A stretch of 32,288 nucleotides of DNA from Bryobacterales bacterium (GCA_027452065.1 DAIDHC010000224.1:1-32288), one strand, 5' to 3'. Counted from the first letter of the stretch, positions 23,536 to 31,593 are shown. Numbers and translations: made by a program. Notes: generated by a model not told the origin, from the letters alone.

Positions 23536-23720
23536 CAGTCATCACTCTCTTCGGCCGAACAGGTCAAAAACTGTATCCGGAGGACCGCAACCGTCATACT
23601 AATTGTACACTTACGACGGCTTTTGGATTGTGGATAGCGCCGGGAAGAAAGTGCGCTGCACAAGCGTAACTGATTGACTATACTACACAGATCCGGATAT
23701 ATCCGGCAGGGAGCTCGACG
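23536..23720. promoter_or_regulatory. Divergent intergenic region, exopolysaccharide operon / EVE gene
   Basis: This 185-base region separates the minus-strand exporter operon from the plus-strand EVE gene and is AT-richer than its surroundings. On the plus strand TTGACT (23674-23679) is followed after 17-18 bases by the -10-like ATATAT/TATATC (23697-23703), which lies inside a perfect palindrome. On the minus strand TACAAT (23607 to 23602) is a plausible -10 for the exporter gene, but its -35 is poor. TATCCGG occurs once near the exporter start (23574-23580) and again as the right half of the palindrome. Confidence 0.5.
23693..23706. promoter_or_regulatory. 14-bp perfect palindrome, candidate operator over the EVE promoter
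   Basis: CCGGATATATCCGG is perfectly self-complementary and covers the -10 position of the candidate promoter with -35 TTGACT at 23674. It ends 14 bases before ATG 23721, just ahead of the AGGGAG ribosome-binding site (23708-23713). Its position is that of a repressor site. The TATCCGG half also occurs at 23574-23580. Confidence 0.5.
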
Positions 23721-24134
23721 ATGGTGCGGTACTATCTGGCAAAGACGGACCCGGACACCTACCCGATCGGCCAACTGGAGGCCGATGGAAGGACGGTATG
23801 GGATGGTGTGACCAATCCTCAGGCGGTGCAGGCGATCCGTCAGATGCGGCCGGGCGACCGGGTGCTCATTTATCACAGCGGGGGCGAATCGTCGGTGGTG
23901 GGAGTGGCCGAAGTTGTGTCGGAGGCGAGGCAGGACGCAAAAATCGCCAAGTCGGTTGTTGTGGATCTGAAATATGTGGGGCGGATCGAGCCGCCGATCA
24001 CGCTGAAAGAGATCAAAGAGACGGGGAAGTTTTCCGACTGGGCGCTGGTGAGGCAAAAGCGGCTCTCGACCATGGCGGCGCCGCTGAAGTTCGTGCAATG
24101 GGCGAGGAAAATGCGGCCGAAGAGCGGGATTTAA
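23721..24134 (+). CDS. EVE (PUA-like) domain protein
   Basis: The 137-residue protein is a single EVE domain along its whole length. It has YYLAKTDPDTYPIGQLEADGRTVWDGVTNPQA at the N-terminus, GDRVLIYHSGGESSVVGVAEVVSE in the middle and DWALVRQKRLSTMAAPLKF at the C-terminus. These match THYN1-type proteins, whose aromatic pocket is predicted to bind modified bases in DNA or RNA. EVE genes are often linked to modification-dependent defence, but no nuclease or methyltransferase is adjacent here. AGGGAG at 23708 gives a good ribosome-binding site. It converges on metH with a 12-base gap. Family is clear; role unknown. Confidence 0.93.
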   Translation: MVRYYLAKTDPDTYPIGQLEADGRTVWDGVTNPQAVQAIRQMRPGDRVLIYHSGGESSVVGVAEVVSEARQDAKIAKSVVVDLKYVGRIEPPITLKEIKETGKFSDWALVRQKRLSTMAAPLKFVQWARKMRPKSGI

Positions 24135-24146
24135 GCCACGCGGGCG

Positions 24147-27100
24147 TCAGGAGGCGGCGGGTTCCTGGGCGTCGGAGGCGGTGAAATAGGCGCAGTCGGG
24201 GTGGTGGAAGACGAGAGCGCTGACGCTGGCCTCGGGTTCCATCATCATGCCCTCGGTGAGCTCGACACCGATTTCCTCCGGGTGGAGGAGAGCCCAGATG
24301 CCCTGCTGATCGTCGAGGTTGGGGCAGGCGGGGTAGCCGAAGCTGTAGCGCTTGCCGCGGTAGCGGCTGGTAAAGCGCTCCTTCATGGTCATGGAAGCGG
24401 GGTCGGGGAAGCCCCAATCCTCGCGGATGCGGCGATGGAGCCACTCGGCGCAGGCCTCGGCGGTTTCGATGGCCAGGGCCTGAAGACCGTGAGCCTTGAA
24501 AAATTCGCCGGCCTGCTTGGCCTGCTCGGAATGCTGGCGGACGCAGGCGCCGGCGGTGACGACGAACAGGGCGATGTGATCGCGACGGCCGCCGGCGGGG
24601 TCGAGCACGTAGTCGCTGAGGCAGAGGCCGCCCGGGCGGGGCTGGCGGCCGAAGTGGAACGTGCGCAGGGGCGAGGCGCCGCCGGGGGCAAAAAGATGGA
24701 TGGAGTTGCCGTCGCGCTCGGCTTCAAAGAAGCGCCAGACGGCTTTGACCTGGAGGAAGCCGGCGGCCCATTGCTTGACCTCTTCAAGGTCGTGATAGAG
24801 CTTGAGAGCCTTGGGATCGCGCTCGGCGAGGAGTTTTTCGAAATTGCCTTTGAAGCCGAGATGCCGGCCGTAGAGCATGTAGGGATTAATGTAGGCCCAG
24901 ACGTCGGCCAGATCGGGCAGGGCGCGGAGCTTGCGGTCGAGGTAGGGGACGGGCGGGATGGGGATGTCGAGGCGGATTTTGGGACTGCGATCAAAGGAAA
25001 CGGGGGCCGGGCTCGGCTCGGCGCCGGCGGGAGAAGCGGCGGCTTCGGGCAGAGCCTGTTCGAGAAGGTGGGCGCGCCGGGCCGGGTCCATCAGTTCATT
25101 CATCAAGCCAAGGCCGCTCATGGCGTCTTTGGCATAAAACGTGGGCAGGCCGTAGGCGGGCGCGATGCGGGTGCGGGTGAATTTTTCCGAAAGCGCGGCG
25201 CCGCCCACCAGCAGAGGCACGCGGATGCCGGCCTCGCTTAGATCGCCGGCGGTGATCACCATCTGCTGGGCGCTTTTCACCAGCAGGCCGGAAAGGCCGA
25301 TGGCGTCGGGTGTGTGCTGGTGGCAGGCGCGGATCAGCTCTTCGGGCGGGACCTTGATGCCGAGGTTGACGACCTCATAGCCGTTGTTGGACAGGATGAT
25401 CTCGACCAGATTCTTGCCGATGTCGTGGACGTCGCCCTTCACGGTGGCGAGCACGATTTTGCCGCGCGTGGCGGTGTCGGCCTTGGCCATGAAGCCCTGG
25501 AGATGATTGACGGCGGCCTTCATCGCTTCGGCCGACTGGAGGACTTCGGCGACAATCAGCTCATTGTTGTTGAACAGGCGGCCGACCTCGGCCATACCGG
25601 TCATCAGGGGGCCGTTGATGATGTCGAGCGGAGCGGCGCCCTCGGCCATTTTGCGGTCGAGATCGGCGACCAGGCCGTCCTTGGTTCCCTGGACGATGTA
25701 GTTGGCCAGGCGCTGGTCGAGAGGAAGGTCGGCGGCCTTGACCTTTTCGCGGCGCGTGGACTGGCGGAAGTGATCGGTGATGGCCGCGATGTGGAACTGG
25801 TTGATGGCGGCGCGCTGGGCGGGAGACTGTTCGCGCCAGTCCCGCGGGGCGCCGGCGAAAGACTCGGGCGGGGTATTGAAGAGAAGATCCTCGGCGAGAC
25901 GGCGCTCGAGCTCGGGGATGGAAGCGAAGCGTTCGAGCTTTTCCGAATTGACGATGGCCAGATCGAGGCCGGCGCGCGTGGCGTGGTAGAGGAAGACGGA
26001 ATTGACGACCTCGCGGGCCGAGGCGGGGAGACCGAAGGAGACATTGGAGACGCCGAGGATCGTTTTGACGAAGGGGATGGCGGCTTTGATGAGGCGGATG
26101 GCCTCGATGGTTTCGGCGGCGCCTCCGATGTAGTTTTCATCGCCCGTGGCGCAGGGGAACACGAGCGGGTCGATGATAATGTCCTCGGCGGGAATGCCGT
26201 AGCCGGTGGTGAGGATGTCGACGGAGCGCCGGGCCACGGCAAGCTTGCGCTCGCGGGTGAAGGCCTGGGCTTGCAGCTTGTCCTCATCGATGGTGCCGCA
26301 GACCAGGGCGGCGCCGTAGGCCTTGGCGAGCGGGCAGATGCGCTCGAATTTTTCCTCGCCGTCCTCGAGATTGACCGAGTTGATGATGGCCTTGCCCTGG
26401 CAGTAAGAGAGCGCGAGCTCGACCGAGGCCGGATCGGTGGTGTCGATCATCAGCGGCGCTTTGATTTTGCGGATGAGCTTTTCGAAGAAGGGCGGGATGT
26501 CTGCGGCCTCGTCGCGCTCGGAGGATTGAAGGCAGACATCGACGATGTGGGCGCCGTTGCGGACCTGCCAGCGGGCGATCTCGGTGGCTTCCTCCCACTT
26601 TTCGGCGGCGATCAGGTTCTTGAAGAGGCGGGAGCCGATGACGTTGGTGCGCTCGCCGACAATGAGCGGCCGGTTGGAATCCTCGGCCTCGACAAGATCG
26701 ATGCCGGAATAGAACGACCGGTGGGAGGGCGCGGGCGGGCGGCGGGGCGGGCGGCCGGCGGCCATTTCGGCGATGGCGCGGATGTGGGCCGGAGTTGTGC
26801 CGCAGCAGCCGCCGACCAGATTGAGCCAGCCGTGCTGGACGAATTTGTCGAGCTGGGCGGCCAGAGTCTGCGGGGTTTCCAGATAGATGCCGTCCTCGTT
26901 GGGCAGGCCGGCGTTGGGGTAGCAGGAGATCGGGATCGGAGCGAGAGTGTGCAGCGTGCGCACGTGATCGGTCATGAACTCGGGACCGGTGGCGCAATTG
27001 AGCCCGATGGAGAACAGACCGGCGTGGGCGAGCGAGGCCCAGAGAGCGTCGGCCGTCTGGCCGGCGAGCATGGTGCCTGTCGCTTCGATAGTGCCGGAGA

Positions 27101-27683
27101 CCATGACGGGAATGGCGGCGCCGAGTTCGGCGCGGAGGCGGCCGATGGCGAGGAGGGCGGCCTTGATGTTGCGGGTGTCCTGGCAGGTTTCAACGAGGAG
27201 GAGGTCGGCGCCGCCGTCGATCAGGCCGGCGGCCTGTTCATAAAATGTGCCGATGAGCTCGGAGAACGTGACGCCGCCGGTGACGGTGATCGCCTTCGTG
27301 GTGGGGCCGATGGAGCCGGCGACGAAGCGGGGGCGCCCGGGGCGGGAGAACTCTTCGGCGGCCTGGCGGGCGATGCGGGCGGCGGTCGAATTGATCAGGC
27401 GGGCCTGGGCCTCGAGTCCGTACTCGGCCAGAACCAGCGGCGTGGCGCCGAAGGTATCGGTTTCGACGATGTCGGCGCCGGCTTCGTAATAAGCGCGGTG
27501 GATGTCGAGGATGACGTCGGGCCGGGTGAGAACGAGGTTTTCATTGCAGCCATCGAGCGCGGCGCCGCCGAAGTCATCGGGGCCGAGGTGGCGCTGCTGG
27601 ATCATGGTGCCCATGGCGCCATCGAGCACGAGGATGCGGGTGGCCACGGCGTCGTGAAGAGCTTGTTGTCGAATCGGGTCCAA
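24147..27683 (-). CDS. metH: Cobalamin-dependent methionine synthase
   Basis: The enzyme transfers methyl from 5-methyltetrahydrofolate to homocysteine through cobalamin. I choose TTG 27683, which places RILVLDGAMGT at residue 16, as in E. coli MetH; the frame stays open to 27863 and ATG 27734/27731 are alternatives. The 1178-residue product has all domains. The homocysteine domain has zinc ligands C230 and C293/C294 (GGCCGTTP). The pterin domain begins near RPLIVGERTNVIGS. The B12 cap and B12-binding domain carry KGDVHDIGKN, with H753 as lower axial ligand. The C-terminal activation domain has the SAM-binding RGKRYSFGYPACPN. Presence of the activation domain implies reductive reactivation. 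Length is close to the usual 1200-1230 residues. The gene is monocistronic here. No cobalamin or SAM-family riboswitch was recognised upstream. Confidence 0.96.
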   Translation of the reverse strand: MDPIRQQALHDAVATRILVLDGAMGTMIQQRHLGPDDFGGAALDGCNENLVLTRPDVILDIHRAYYEAGADIVETDTFGATPLVLAEYGLEAQARLINSTAARIARQAAEEFSRPGRPRFVAGSIGPTTKAITVTGGVTFSELIGTFYEQAAGLIDGGADLLLVETCQDTRNIKAALLAIGRLRAELGAAIPVMVSGTIEATGTMLAGQTADALWASLAHAGLFSIGLNCATGPEFMTDHVRTLHTLAPIPISCYPNAGLPNEDGIYLETPQTLAAQLDKFVQHGWLNLVGGCCGTTPAHIRAIAEMAAGRPPRRPPAPSHRSFYSGIDLVEAEDSNRPLIVGERTNVIGSRLFKNLIAAEKWEEATEIARWQVRNGAHIVDVCLQSSERDEAADIPPFFEKLIRKIKAPLMIDTTDPASVELALSYCQGKAIINSVNLEDGEEKFERICPLAKAYGAALVCGTIDEDKLQAQAFTRERKLAVARRSVDILTTGYGIPAEDIIIDPLVFPCATGDENYIGGAAETIEAIRLIKAAIPFVKTILGVSNVSFGLPASAREVVNSVFLYHATRAGLDLAIVNSEKLERFASIPELERRLAEDLLFNTPPESFAGAPRDWREQSPAQRAAINQFHIAAITDHFRQSTRREKVKAADLPLDQRLANYIVQGTKDGLVADLDRKMAEGAAPLDIINGPLMTGMAEVGRLFNNNELIVAEVLQSAEAMKAAVNHLQGFMAKADTATRGKIVLATVKGDVHDIGKNLVEIILSNNGYEVVNLGIKVPPEELIRACHQHTPDAIGLSGLLVKSAQQMVITAGDLSEAGIRVPLLVGGAALSEKFTRTRIAPAYGLPTFYAKDAMSGLGLMNELMDPARRAHLLEQALPEAAASPAGAEPSPAPVSFDRSPKIRLDIPIPPVPYLDRKLRALPDLADVWAYINPYMLYGRHLGFKGNFEKLLAERDPKALKLYHDLEEVKQWAAGFLQVKAVWRFFEAERDGNSIHLFAPGGASPLRTFHFGRQPRPGGLCLSDYVLDPAGGRRDHIALFVVTAGACVRQHSEQAKQAGEFFKAHGLQALAIETAEACAEWLHRRIREDWGFPDPASMTMKERFTSRYRGKRYSFGYPACPNLDDQQGIWALLHPEEIGVELTEGMMMEPEASVSALVFHHPDCAYFTASDAQEPAAS

Positions 27684-27850
27684 GGTCGGTCTTCTGGCTT
27701 GTGGGCCGGAGTGAAGAAAGCAGGCCCACATCATATTGTAACTGCCCGGCGGGAGCAGCCTCCGCCGGAGGGCTCGATGGTGCGGCCGGGGTGAGGGTGG
27801 ACGGATCCGAGCCCAACGGCACGCGGGGAGCGAACCGGTCAGGCCGGCGG
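27684..27850. promoter_or_regulatory. metH upstream region with two inverted repeats
   Basis: This 167-base stretch lies between divergent metH and the sigma-like gene. TGTGGGCC and GGCCCACA (27700-27730, 15-base loop) form an 8-bp stem 17 bases before TTG 27683. A second near-perfect stem, AGCCTCC with GGAGGGCT, lies at 27757-27774. Between them, on the minus strand, TACAAT (27740 to 27735) could be the metH -10, giving a leader that starts near the first hairpin. No -35 of good quality was seen, and no promoter or strong ribosome-binding site for the plus-strand gene at 27851. Confidence 0.4.
27700..27730 (-). other. 8-bp inverted repeat in the metH leader
   Basis: Perfect arms TGTGGGCC and GGCCCACA enclose a 15-base loop. 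If metH begins at TTG 27683, this hairpin lies in the leader; if it begins at ATG 27734, the repeat is inside the coding sequence. Its role, attenuation or none, is not known. Confidence 0.35.
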
Positions 27851-28183
27851 ATGACGAAGACAAAATCGCGGATAGCCACGCCGGGTGAGCTTTCGCTTAC
27901 CGAACGCCTGCAGATGTTGATGCGGGGCGATCCGGCTGTGATGGACGGACTGCTCGATCAGGTGCTGCAGAGACTGCGGAAACGTGCTCCTCGGGAGCTG
28001 AAGTGGGAACGCGACGGCGCGCCGCTCGCCAAGCCCGGGCTGATTCACGAACTCTGGTTGAACAAGCCGGCCGAGTCCCGCGAAAGCCCGATTCTTTGTC
28101 TGAAATTCGACCCCATGTTGGATACACTTCAAACCATGCCGGCATTTTTGGCGTTCGAGCGGCGGGAAGGTGTTGAGCCGTGA
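27851..28183 (+). pseudogene. Truncated ECF-type sigma factor (N-terminal fragment)
   Basis: From ATG 27851 the frame gives 110 residues. The part LSLTERLQMLMRGDPAVMDGLLDQVLQRLRKRA...KPGLIHELWL resembles the start of the ECF sigma family common in Acidobacteriota and Planctomycetes (typically RGDxxAxxxLxPLVYxELRRLA ... LVHEAYLRL). The similarity ends there. The remaining residues (LCLKFDPMLDTLQTMPAFLAFERREGVEP) match nothing in sigma region 2 or 4, and no region 4 helix-turn-helix lies downstream. A normal protein of this type has about 190 residues. I call it a remnant. However, its stop overlaps the next gene's GTG by 4 bases (GTGA), so it may still be expressed as a small protein. No good ribosome-binding site precedes ATG 27851. 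Confidence 0.55.
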
Positions 28184-28965
28184 CCGCGAATGCGCCCGAC
28201 GACCGGGCGACGCTTGCGGCAATGGCCGCGCTCGCTTACGTTCTGCAGGACGTTTCGCATGAGTGGATCGGCCACGGCGTGACGGCGTGGCTGAGCGGCG
28301 CGCAGCGGCTCACGGTGAGCACGGTGGCGCTTCAGAGCGACATCGAGACGCGCTGGATCTGGATGAACGGTACGCTGGTGAACCTGGCGCTCGCGGGCGT
28401 CTTGTGGCTGGTGCTGCGGAGAGCGGTCCGGCTCCGGCCGGGGACGCGCTATTTCCTGGTGCTGGTGCTGGCAGGCAATTTGTTCGGCGGCACGGGCTAC
28501 TTCTGGTTTTCCGGGATGACCGACTTCGGCGATTGGGCGGAGGCGATCCGGGGTCTTCCGCACCACGGGCTTCTGCGCGCGGGCTTGATCGTCGGTGGGG
28601 CAGGTTTGTACTATGCCTCGATGCTCGTAGTGGGACGGCAGCTTCGGAGCTTTGGCGGCGGGGGCGCAGATCCGCGGCGTCTGCGCTGGATTTGCTGGAC
28701 GCCGTACTTTACCGAAGCCGCGCTGGCAGCCATCGGCGGGCTGTTGAATCCCGCCGGTCTGTTTTACGTGGTCGCCTCGGCGCTGCCTTCGACGCTGGGA
28801 GCCAACGCCGGGCTATTGAGCCTGCCGTCGATGCTGCGGCGGCCAGCAGTGCCCGAGCCTCAGGCGGGCGAGGTGAAGCGCAGCCGGGCATGGCTGGCGG
28901 CGGGAGCGGCGGCGAGCCTATGGTTCGTGGCTGTCGTAGGGCGGGGCATCACGTGGACGCGGTGA
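28180..28965 (+). CDS. Integral membrane protein with HExxxH motif
   Basis: The start is GTG 28180 within a GTGA overlap, with GGGAAGG 10 bases upstream. The 261-residue protein has about six hydrophobic segments (near residues 10-25, 63-82, 90-110, 128-150, 172-205 and 232-255). DVSHEWIGHGVTAWLSG near the N-terminus contains H27-E28-x-x-x-H32, one residue longer than the HExxH of site-2-type membrane proteases but in a similar setting, a hydrophobic helix followed by G-H-G and a small-residue loop. A later acidic D/G segment (FGDWAEAI) might supply a third ligand. I do not recognise a named family. It could be a divergent membrane metalloprotease or a non-catalytic relative. It may form a unit with the sigma fragment before it and the oxidase 39 bases later. 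Confidence 0.75.
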   Translation: MTANAPDDRATLAAMAALAYVLQDVSHEWIGHGVTAWLSGAQRLTVSTVALQSDIETRWIWMNGTLVNLALAGVLWLVLRRAVRLRPGTRYFLVLVLAGNLFGGTGYFWFSGMTDFGDWAEAIRGLPHHGLLRAGLIVGGAGLYYASMLVVGRQLRSFGGGGADPRRLRWICWTPYFTEAALAAIGGLLNPAGLFYVVASALPSTLGANAGLLSLPSMLRRPAVPEPQAGEVKRSRAWLAAGAAASLWFVAVVGRGITWTR

Positions 28966-29004
28966 TGGCGGGCATGGGAAGGCACCAGAGAAGGAGACGG
29001 GACA

Positions 29005-30345
29005 ATGATGGACAAAAGAGAATTTTTGAAAGCGTCGGGAGCGCTGCTGGCAGGGGGCGTGGCGGCGCGGATGGCGGGAGGCGGCGTGAGTGACGCGAAG
29101 AGGACAAACTGGTCCGGCAATTACGAATTTCACGCGAAGAAACTGGACACGCCGGCGACGGTGGACGAAGTCCGGAAGCTGGTCAAGAGCGGAGGAAAGC
29201 TGAAGGCGGTGGGCTCGGCGCATTCGTTCAACTCGATTGCCGACAGCCCGGGCGACCAGGTCTCGCTCAAAAGCTTCGAGCAGATGAAAGTGGACCCGGA
29301 GCGGCGGACGGTAACCGTCGGAGCGGGCGTGAAGTATGGACAAGTGGCTCCGTATCTTTACGAGAAGGGCTTTGCGCTGCACAACCTCGCTTCCCTGCCC
29401 CACATTTCGGTGGCCGGCGCCTGCAGCACCGCGACGCACGGATCGGGAAACCGCAACGGGAATCTATCGACGGCCGTTTCCGGCATCGAGATGGTGAATG
29501 GCGCCGGCGAGCTGGTGAGGATCGAGCGCGGCGGGGACGGCTTTGACGGCGCGGTTGTCGGACTCGGAGCGCTGGGCGTGATGACCAGCCTGACGCTGGA
29601 CGTACAGCCGAAGTACGACATGACGCAGGTGGTCTACGAGAATCTTTCGTTCGACCGGCTCAAGGGAGATCTGGACGAGATCTTCTCGAGCGGCTACAGC
29701 GTGAGCCTGTTCACCGACTGGCAGAAGCACCGCGCCACGCAGGTATGGATCAAACGGCGCCTGGACCAGCGGTATGCGGCGGCGTTGGGGCCGGACTTCT
29801 TCGGCGCCTCGCGGGCGACGAAGAAGCTGCACCCGATCTCCGGCCACCCGGCCGAAAGCTGCACCGAGCAGATGGGCATTCCCGGGCCGTGGTACGAACG
29901 TCTGCCGCACTTCCGGATGAACTTCACGCCGAGCAGCGGCAACGAGCTGCAGACGGAATATTTTGTGGCGCGGGAAAACGGGTACGAGGCGATTGAGGCG
30001 GTGGAGAGCCTGCGGGACCGGATCACGCCGCTGCTGTTCGTCACCGAATTCCGGACCATCGACGCCGACAAGCTGTGGCTGAGCCCGTGCTACGAGCGGG
30101 CCTCGATGACGATTCACTTCACCTGGAAGCCGGAATGGCCCGCGGTGCGCGATTTGCTGCCGAGGATCGAGGAAAAGCTGGCGCCGTTCCAGCCCCGGCC
30201 GCACTGGGCGAAGCTGTTCACCATCGACGGAGCGCGCGTGAGGGCGCAGTATGCGAAGCTGGGCGAGTTTTTGAAACTGGCGGCGCGCTACGACGCGCGG
30301 GGCGAGTTTCAGAACGAGTTTCTCAAGCGGACCGTGTTCGGCTGA
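29005..30345 (+). CDS. FAD-linked alditol/sugar-lactone oxidase family protein
   Basis: The 446-residue protein closely follows alditol oxidase AldO. The FAD domain has KAVGSAHSFNSIADSPG, where H73 matches the histidine covalently joined to FAD, and the SVAGACSTATHGSG loop. In the substrate domain, TEFRT gives the Glu and Arg, MTIHFTW the His, and PHWAKLF the Lys of the AldO active site. It should oxidise a polyol or sugar lactone at the terminal alcohol. The N-terminus (MMDKREFLKASGALLAGGVAA) is Tat-like but has Lys-Arg in place of Arg-Arg; it may be a weak Tat signal. AAGGAGA lies 11 bases before ATG 29005; ATG 29008 is possible. A 6-bp GC stem follows the stop. Confidence 0.9.
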   Translation: MMDKREFLKASGALLAGGVAARMAGGGVSDAKRTNWSGNYEFHAKKLDTPATVDEVRKLVKSGGKLKAVGSAHSFNSIADSPGDQVSLKSFEQMKVDPERRTVTVGAGVKYGQVAPYLYEKGFALHNLASLPHISVAGACSTATHGSGNRNGNLSTAVSGIEMVNGAGELVRIERGGDGFDGAVVGLGALGVMTSLTLDVQPKYDMTQVVYENLSFDRLKGDLDEIFSSGYSVSLFTDWQKHRATQVWIKRRLDQRYAAALGPDFFGASRATKKLHPISGHPAESCTEQMGIPGPWYERLPHFRMNFTPSSGNELQTEYFVARENGYEAIEAVESLRDRITPLLFVTEFRTIDADKLWLSPCYERASMTIHFTWKPEWPAVRDLLPRIEEKLAPFQPRPHWAKLFTIDGARVRAQYAKLGEFLKLAARYDARGEFQNEFLKRTVFG

Positions 30346-30346
30346 G

Positions 30347-30361
30347 GCGCCGGGGCGGCGC
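30347..30361. terminator. GC-rich stem-loop between convergent genes
   Basis: GCGCCG and CGGCGC enclose a GGG loop directly after the oxidase stop and just before the formaldehyde dehydrogenase stop on the other strand. It could serve both convergent genes. There is no following T-run on either strand, so intrinsic termination is uncertain. Confidence 0.35.
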
Positions 30362-30367
30362 GAGCAC

Positions 30368-31567
30368 TTACGCCGCCTTCGCGGCCGCTCCGTGGGGATC
30401 GATGACGAATTTCTTCGCCGCGCCCTTGTCGAAATCGCGATAGCCTTGCGGAGCTTCGTCCAATCCGATCACGGTCGCGTTGACGGCCTTGGCGATTTGA
30501 ACCTTGTCGTGCAGGATGGCCATCATCAGTTGGCGATTGTACTTCAGCACCGGGCACTGGCCGGTATGGAACGAATGCGACTTCGCCCAGCCGAGTCCGA
30601 TGCGAATGCCCAGGTTTCCGATCTTCGCGTTGGCATCCACGCCGCCCGGATCGCCGGTGACATACAAACCGGGGATGCCGATCGACCCTCCCGCGCGCGT
30701 CACTTCCATCACCGAATTCAGCACCGTCGCCGGCTGCTCCGTCGTGGCGTTGTGGCCGTGGCCGCGGGCTTCGAAGCCGACGCAATCGACCGCCGAATCG
30801 ACTTCCGGCGAGCCCACGATCTGCGCGATCTGGTCCGCCAGTGAGGCGTCTTTTCTGAGGTCGATGGTTTCGCAGCCGAAACTGGCGGCTTGCGCCAGCC
30901 GCTCCGGAATCATGTCGCCGACGATCACCACCGCCGCGCCCAGCAGGTGGCACGACGCCGCGCAGGCCAGCCCCACCGGTCCCGCGCCCGCAACATAGAC
31001 CACCGAGCCCGTTCCCACGCCCGCCGTCACCGCGCCGTGATAGCCGGTGGGAAAAATGTCCGAAAGCATGGTCAGGTCTTTGATCTTCGCGAGCGCCTTG
31101 TGCTTGTCCGGGAACTTGATCAGATTGAAATCGGCGTAGGGAACCAGAACATATTCGGCCTGCCCGCCCACCCATCCGCCCATATCCACGTAACCGTAGG
31201 CCGCGCCCGGACGCGCCGGATTCACCGTGAGACAGATGCCGGTTCTGCCTTCCCTGCAATTACGGCAGCGCCCGCAGGCGATGTTGAAGGGCACGGTGAC
31301 GATGTCGCCGACGCTTAAGAATTCGACGTCGCTGCCTTTCTCAACTACTTCGCCCGTAATCTCGTGGCCCAGCACCAGGCCGGCCGGCGCCGTGGTTCTG
31401 CCGCGAACCATGTGCTGATCGCTGCCACAAATATTGGTGGTGACGATCTTCAGGATGACGCCGTGATCGATCTTCCTGCCTGCCGGGTTTTGCAGTTTCG
31501 GGAAATCGATGGATTGGACTTCGACTTTACCCGGTCCAAGATAAACTACGCCGCGATTGCTTGCCAT
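30368..31567 (-). CDS. fdhA: Glutathione-independent formaldehyde dehydrogenase (zinc MDR family)
   Basis: I start at ATG 31567 because AAAAGGAGA lies 5 bases upstream and the protein then begins MASNRGVVYLGPGKVEVQ, aligning with Pseudomonas putida formaldehyde dehydrogenase (398 residues; here 399). The catalytic zinc residues are C47, H68 and D170. The structural zinc ligands are C98, C101, C104 and C112 (CGRCRNCREGRTGIC). The nucleotide-binding glycine motif is GAGPVG (194-199). The enzyme oxidises formaldehyde to formate with NAD and is cytosolic. Unlike its neighbours, the plus strand is C-rich here (31 C to 14 G at 30961-31020), while flanking sequence is G-rich on that strand whichever way genes run. 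That suggests insertion or inversion. A good promoter lies upstream. Confidence 0.94.
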   Translation of the reverse strand: MASNRGVVYLGPGKVEVQSIDFPKLQNPAGRKIDHGVILKIVTTNICGSDQHMVRGRTTAPAGLVLGHEITGEVVEKGSDVEFLSVGDIVTVPFNIACGRCRNCREGRTGICLTVNPARPGAAYGYVDMGGWVGGQAEYVLVPYADFNLIKFPDKHKALAKIKDLTMLSDIFPTGYHGAVTAGVGTGSVVYVAGAGPVGLACAASCHLLGAAVVIVGDMIPERLAQAASFGCETIDLRKDASLADQIAQIVGSPEVDSAVDCVGFEARGHGHNATTEQPATVLNSVMEVTRAGGSIGIPGLYVTGDPGGVDANAKIGNLGIRIGLGWAKSHSFHTGQCPVLKYNRQLMMAILHDKVQIAKAVNATVIGLDEAPQGYRDFDKGAAKKFVIDPHGAAAKAA

Positions 31568-31593
31568 GTGAGTCTCCTTTTCGAGCCTCAACA

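Noticed and set aside
23721-24134. Part of a modification-dependent restriction or defence island
   Set aside because: The EVE gene stands alone between polysaccharide export genes and metH; no nuclease, helicase, methyltransferase or integrase is adjacent.
25314-27794. Long open frame on the plus strand opposite metH (about 826 codons)
   Set aside because: It is antisense to a full-length, motif-complete metH; its Gly/Ala/Val/Asp-rich product has no recognisable domain. Such frames arise from codon bias in GC-rich DNA.
27684-27850. SAH, SAM or cobalamin riboswitch upstream of metH
   Set aside because: No conserved core of these classes could be recognised; the stems present are short and generic. 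A covariance search would decide.
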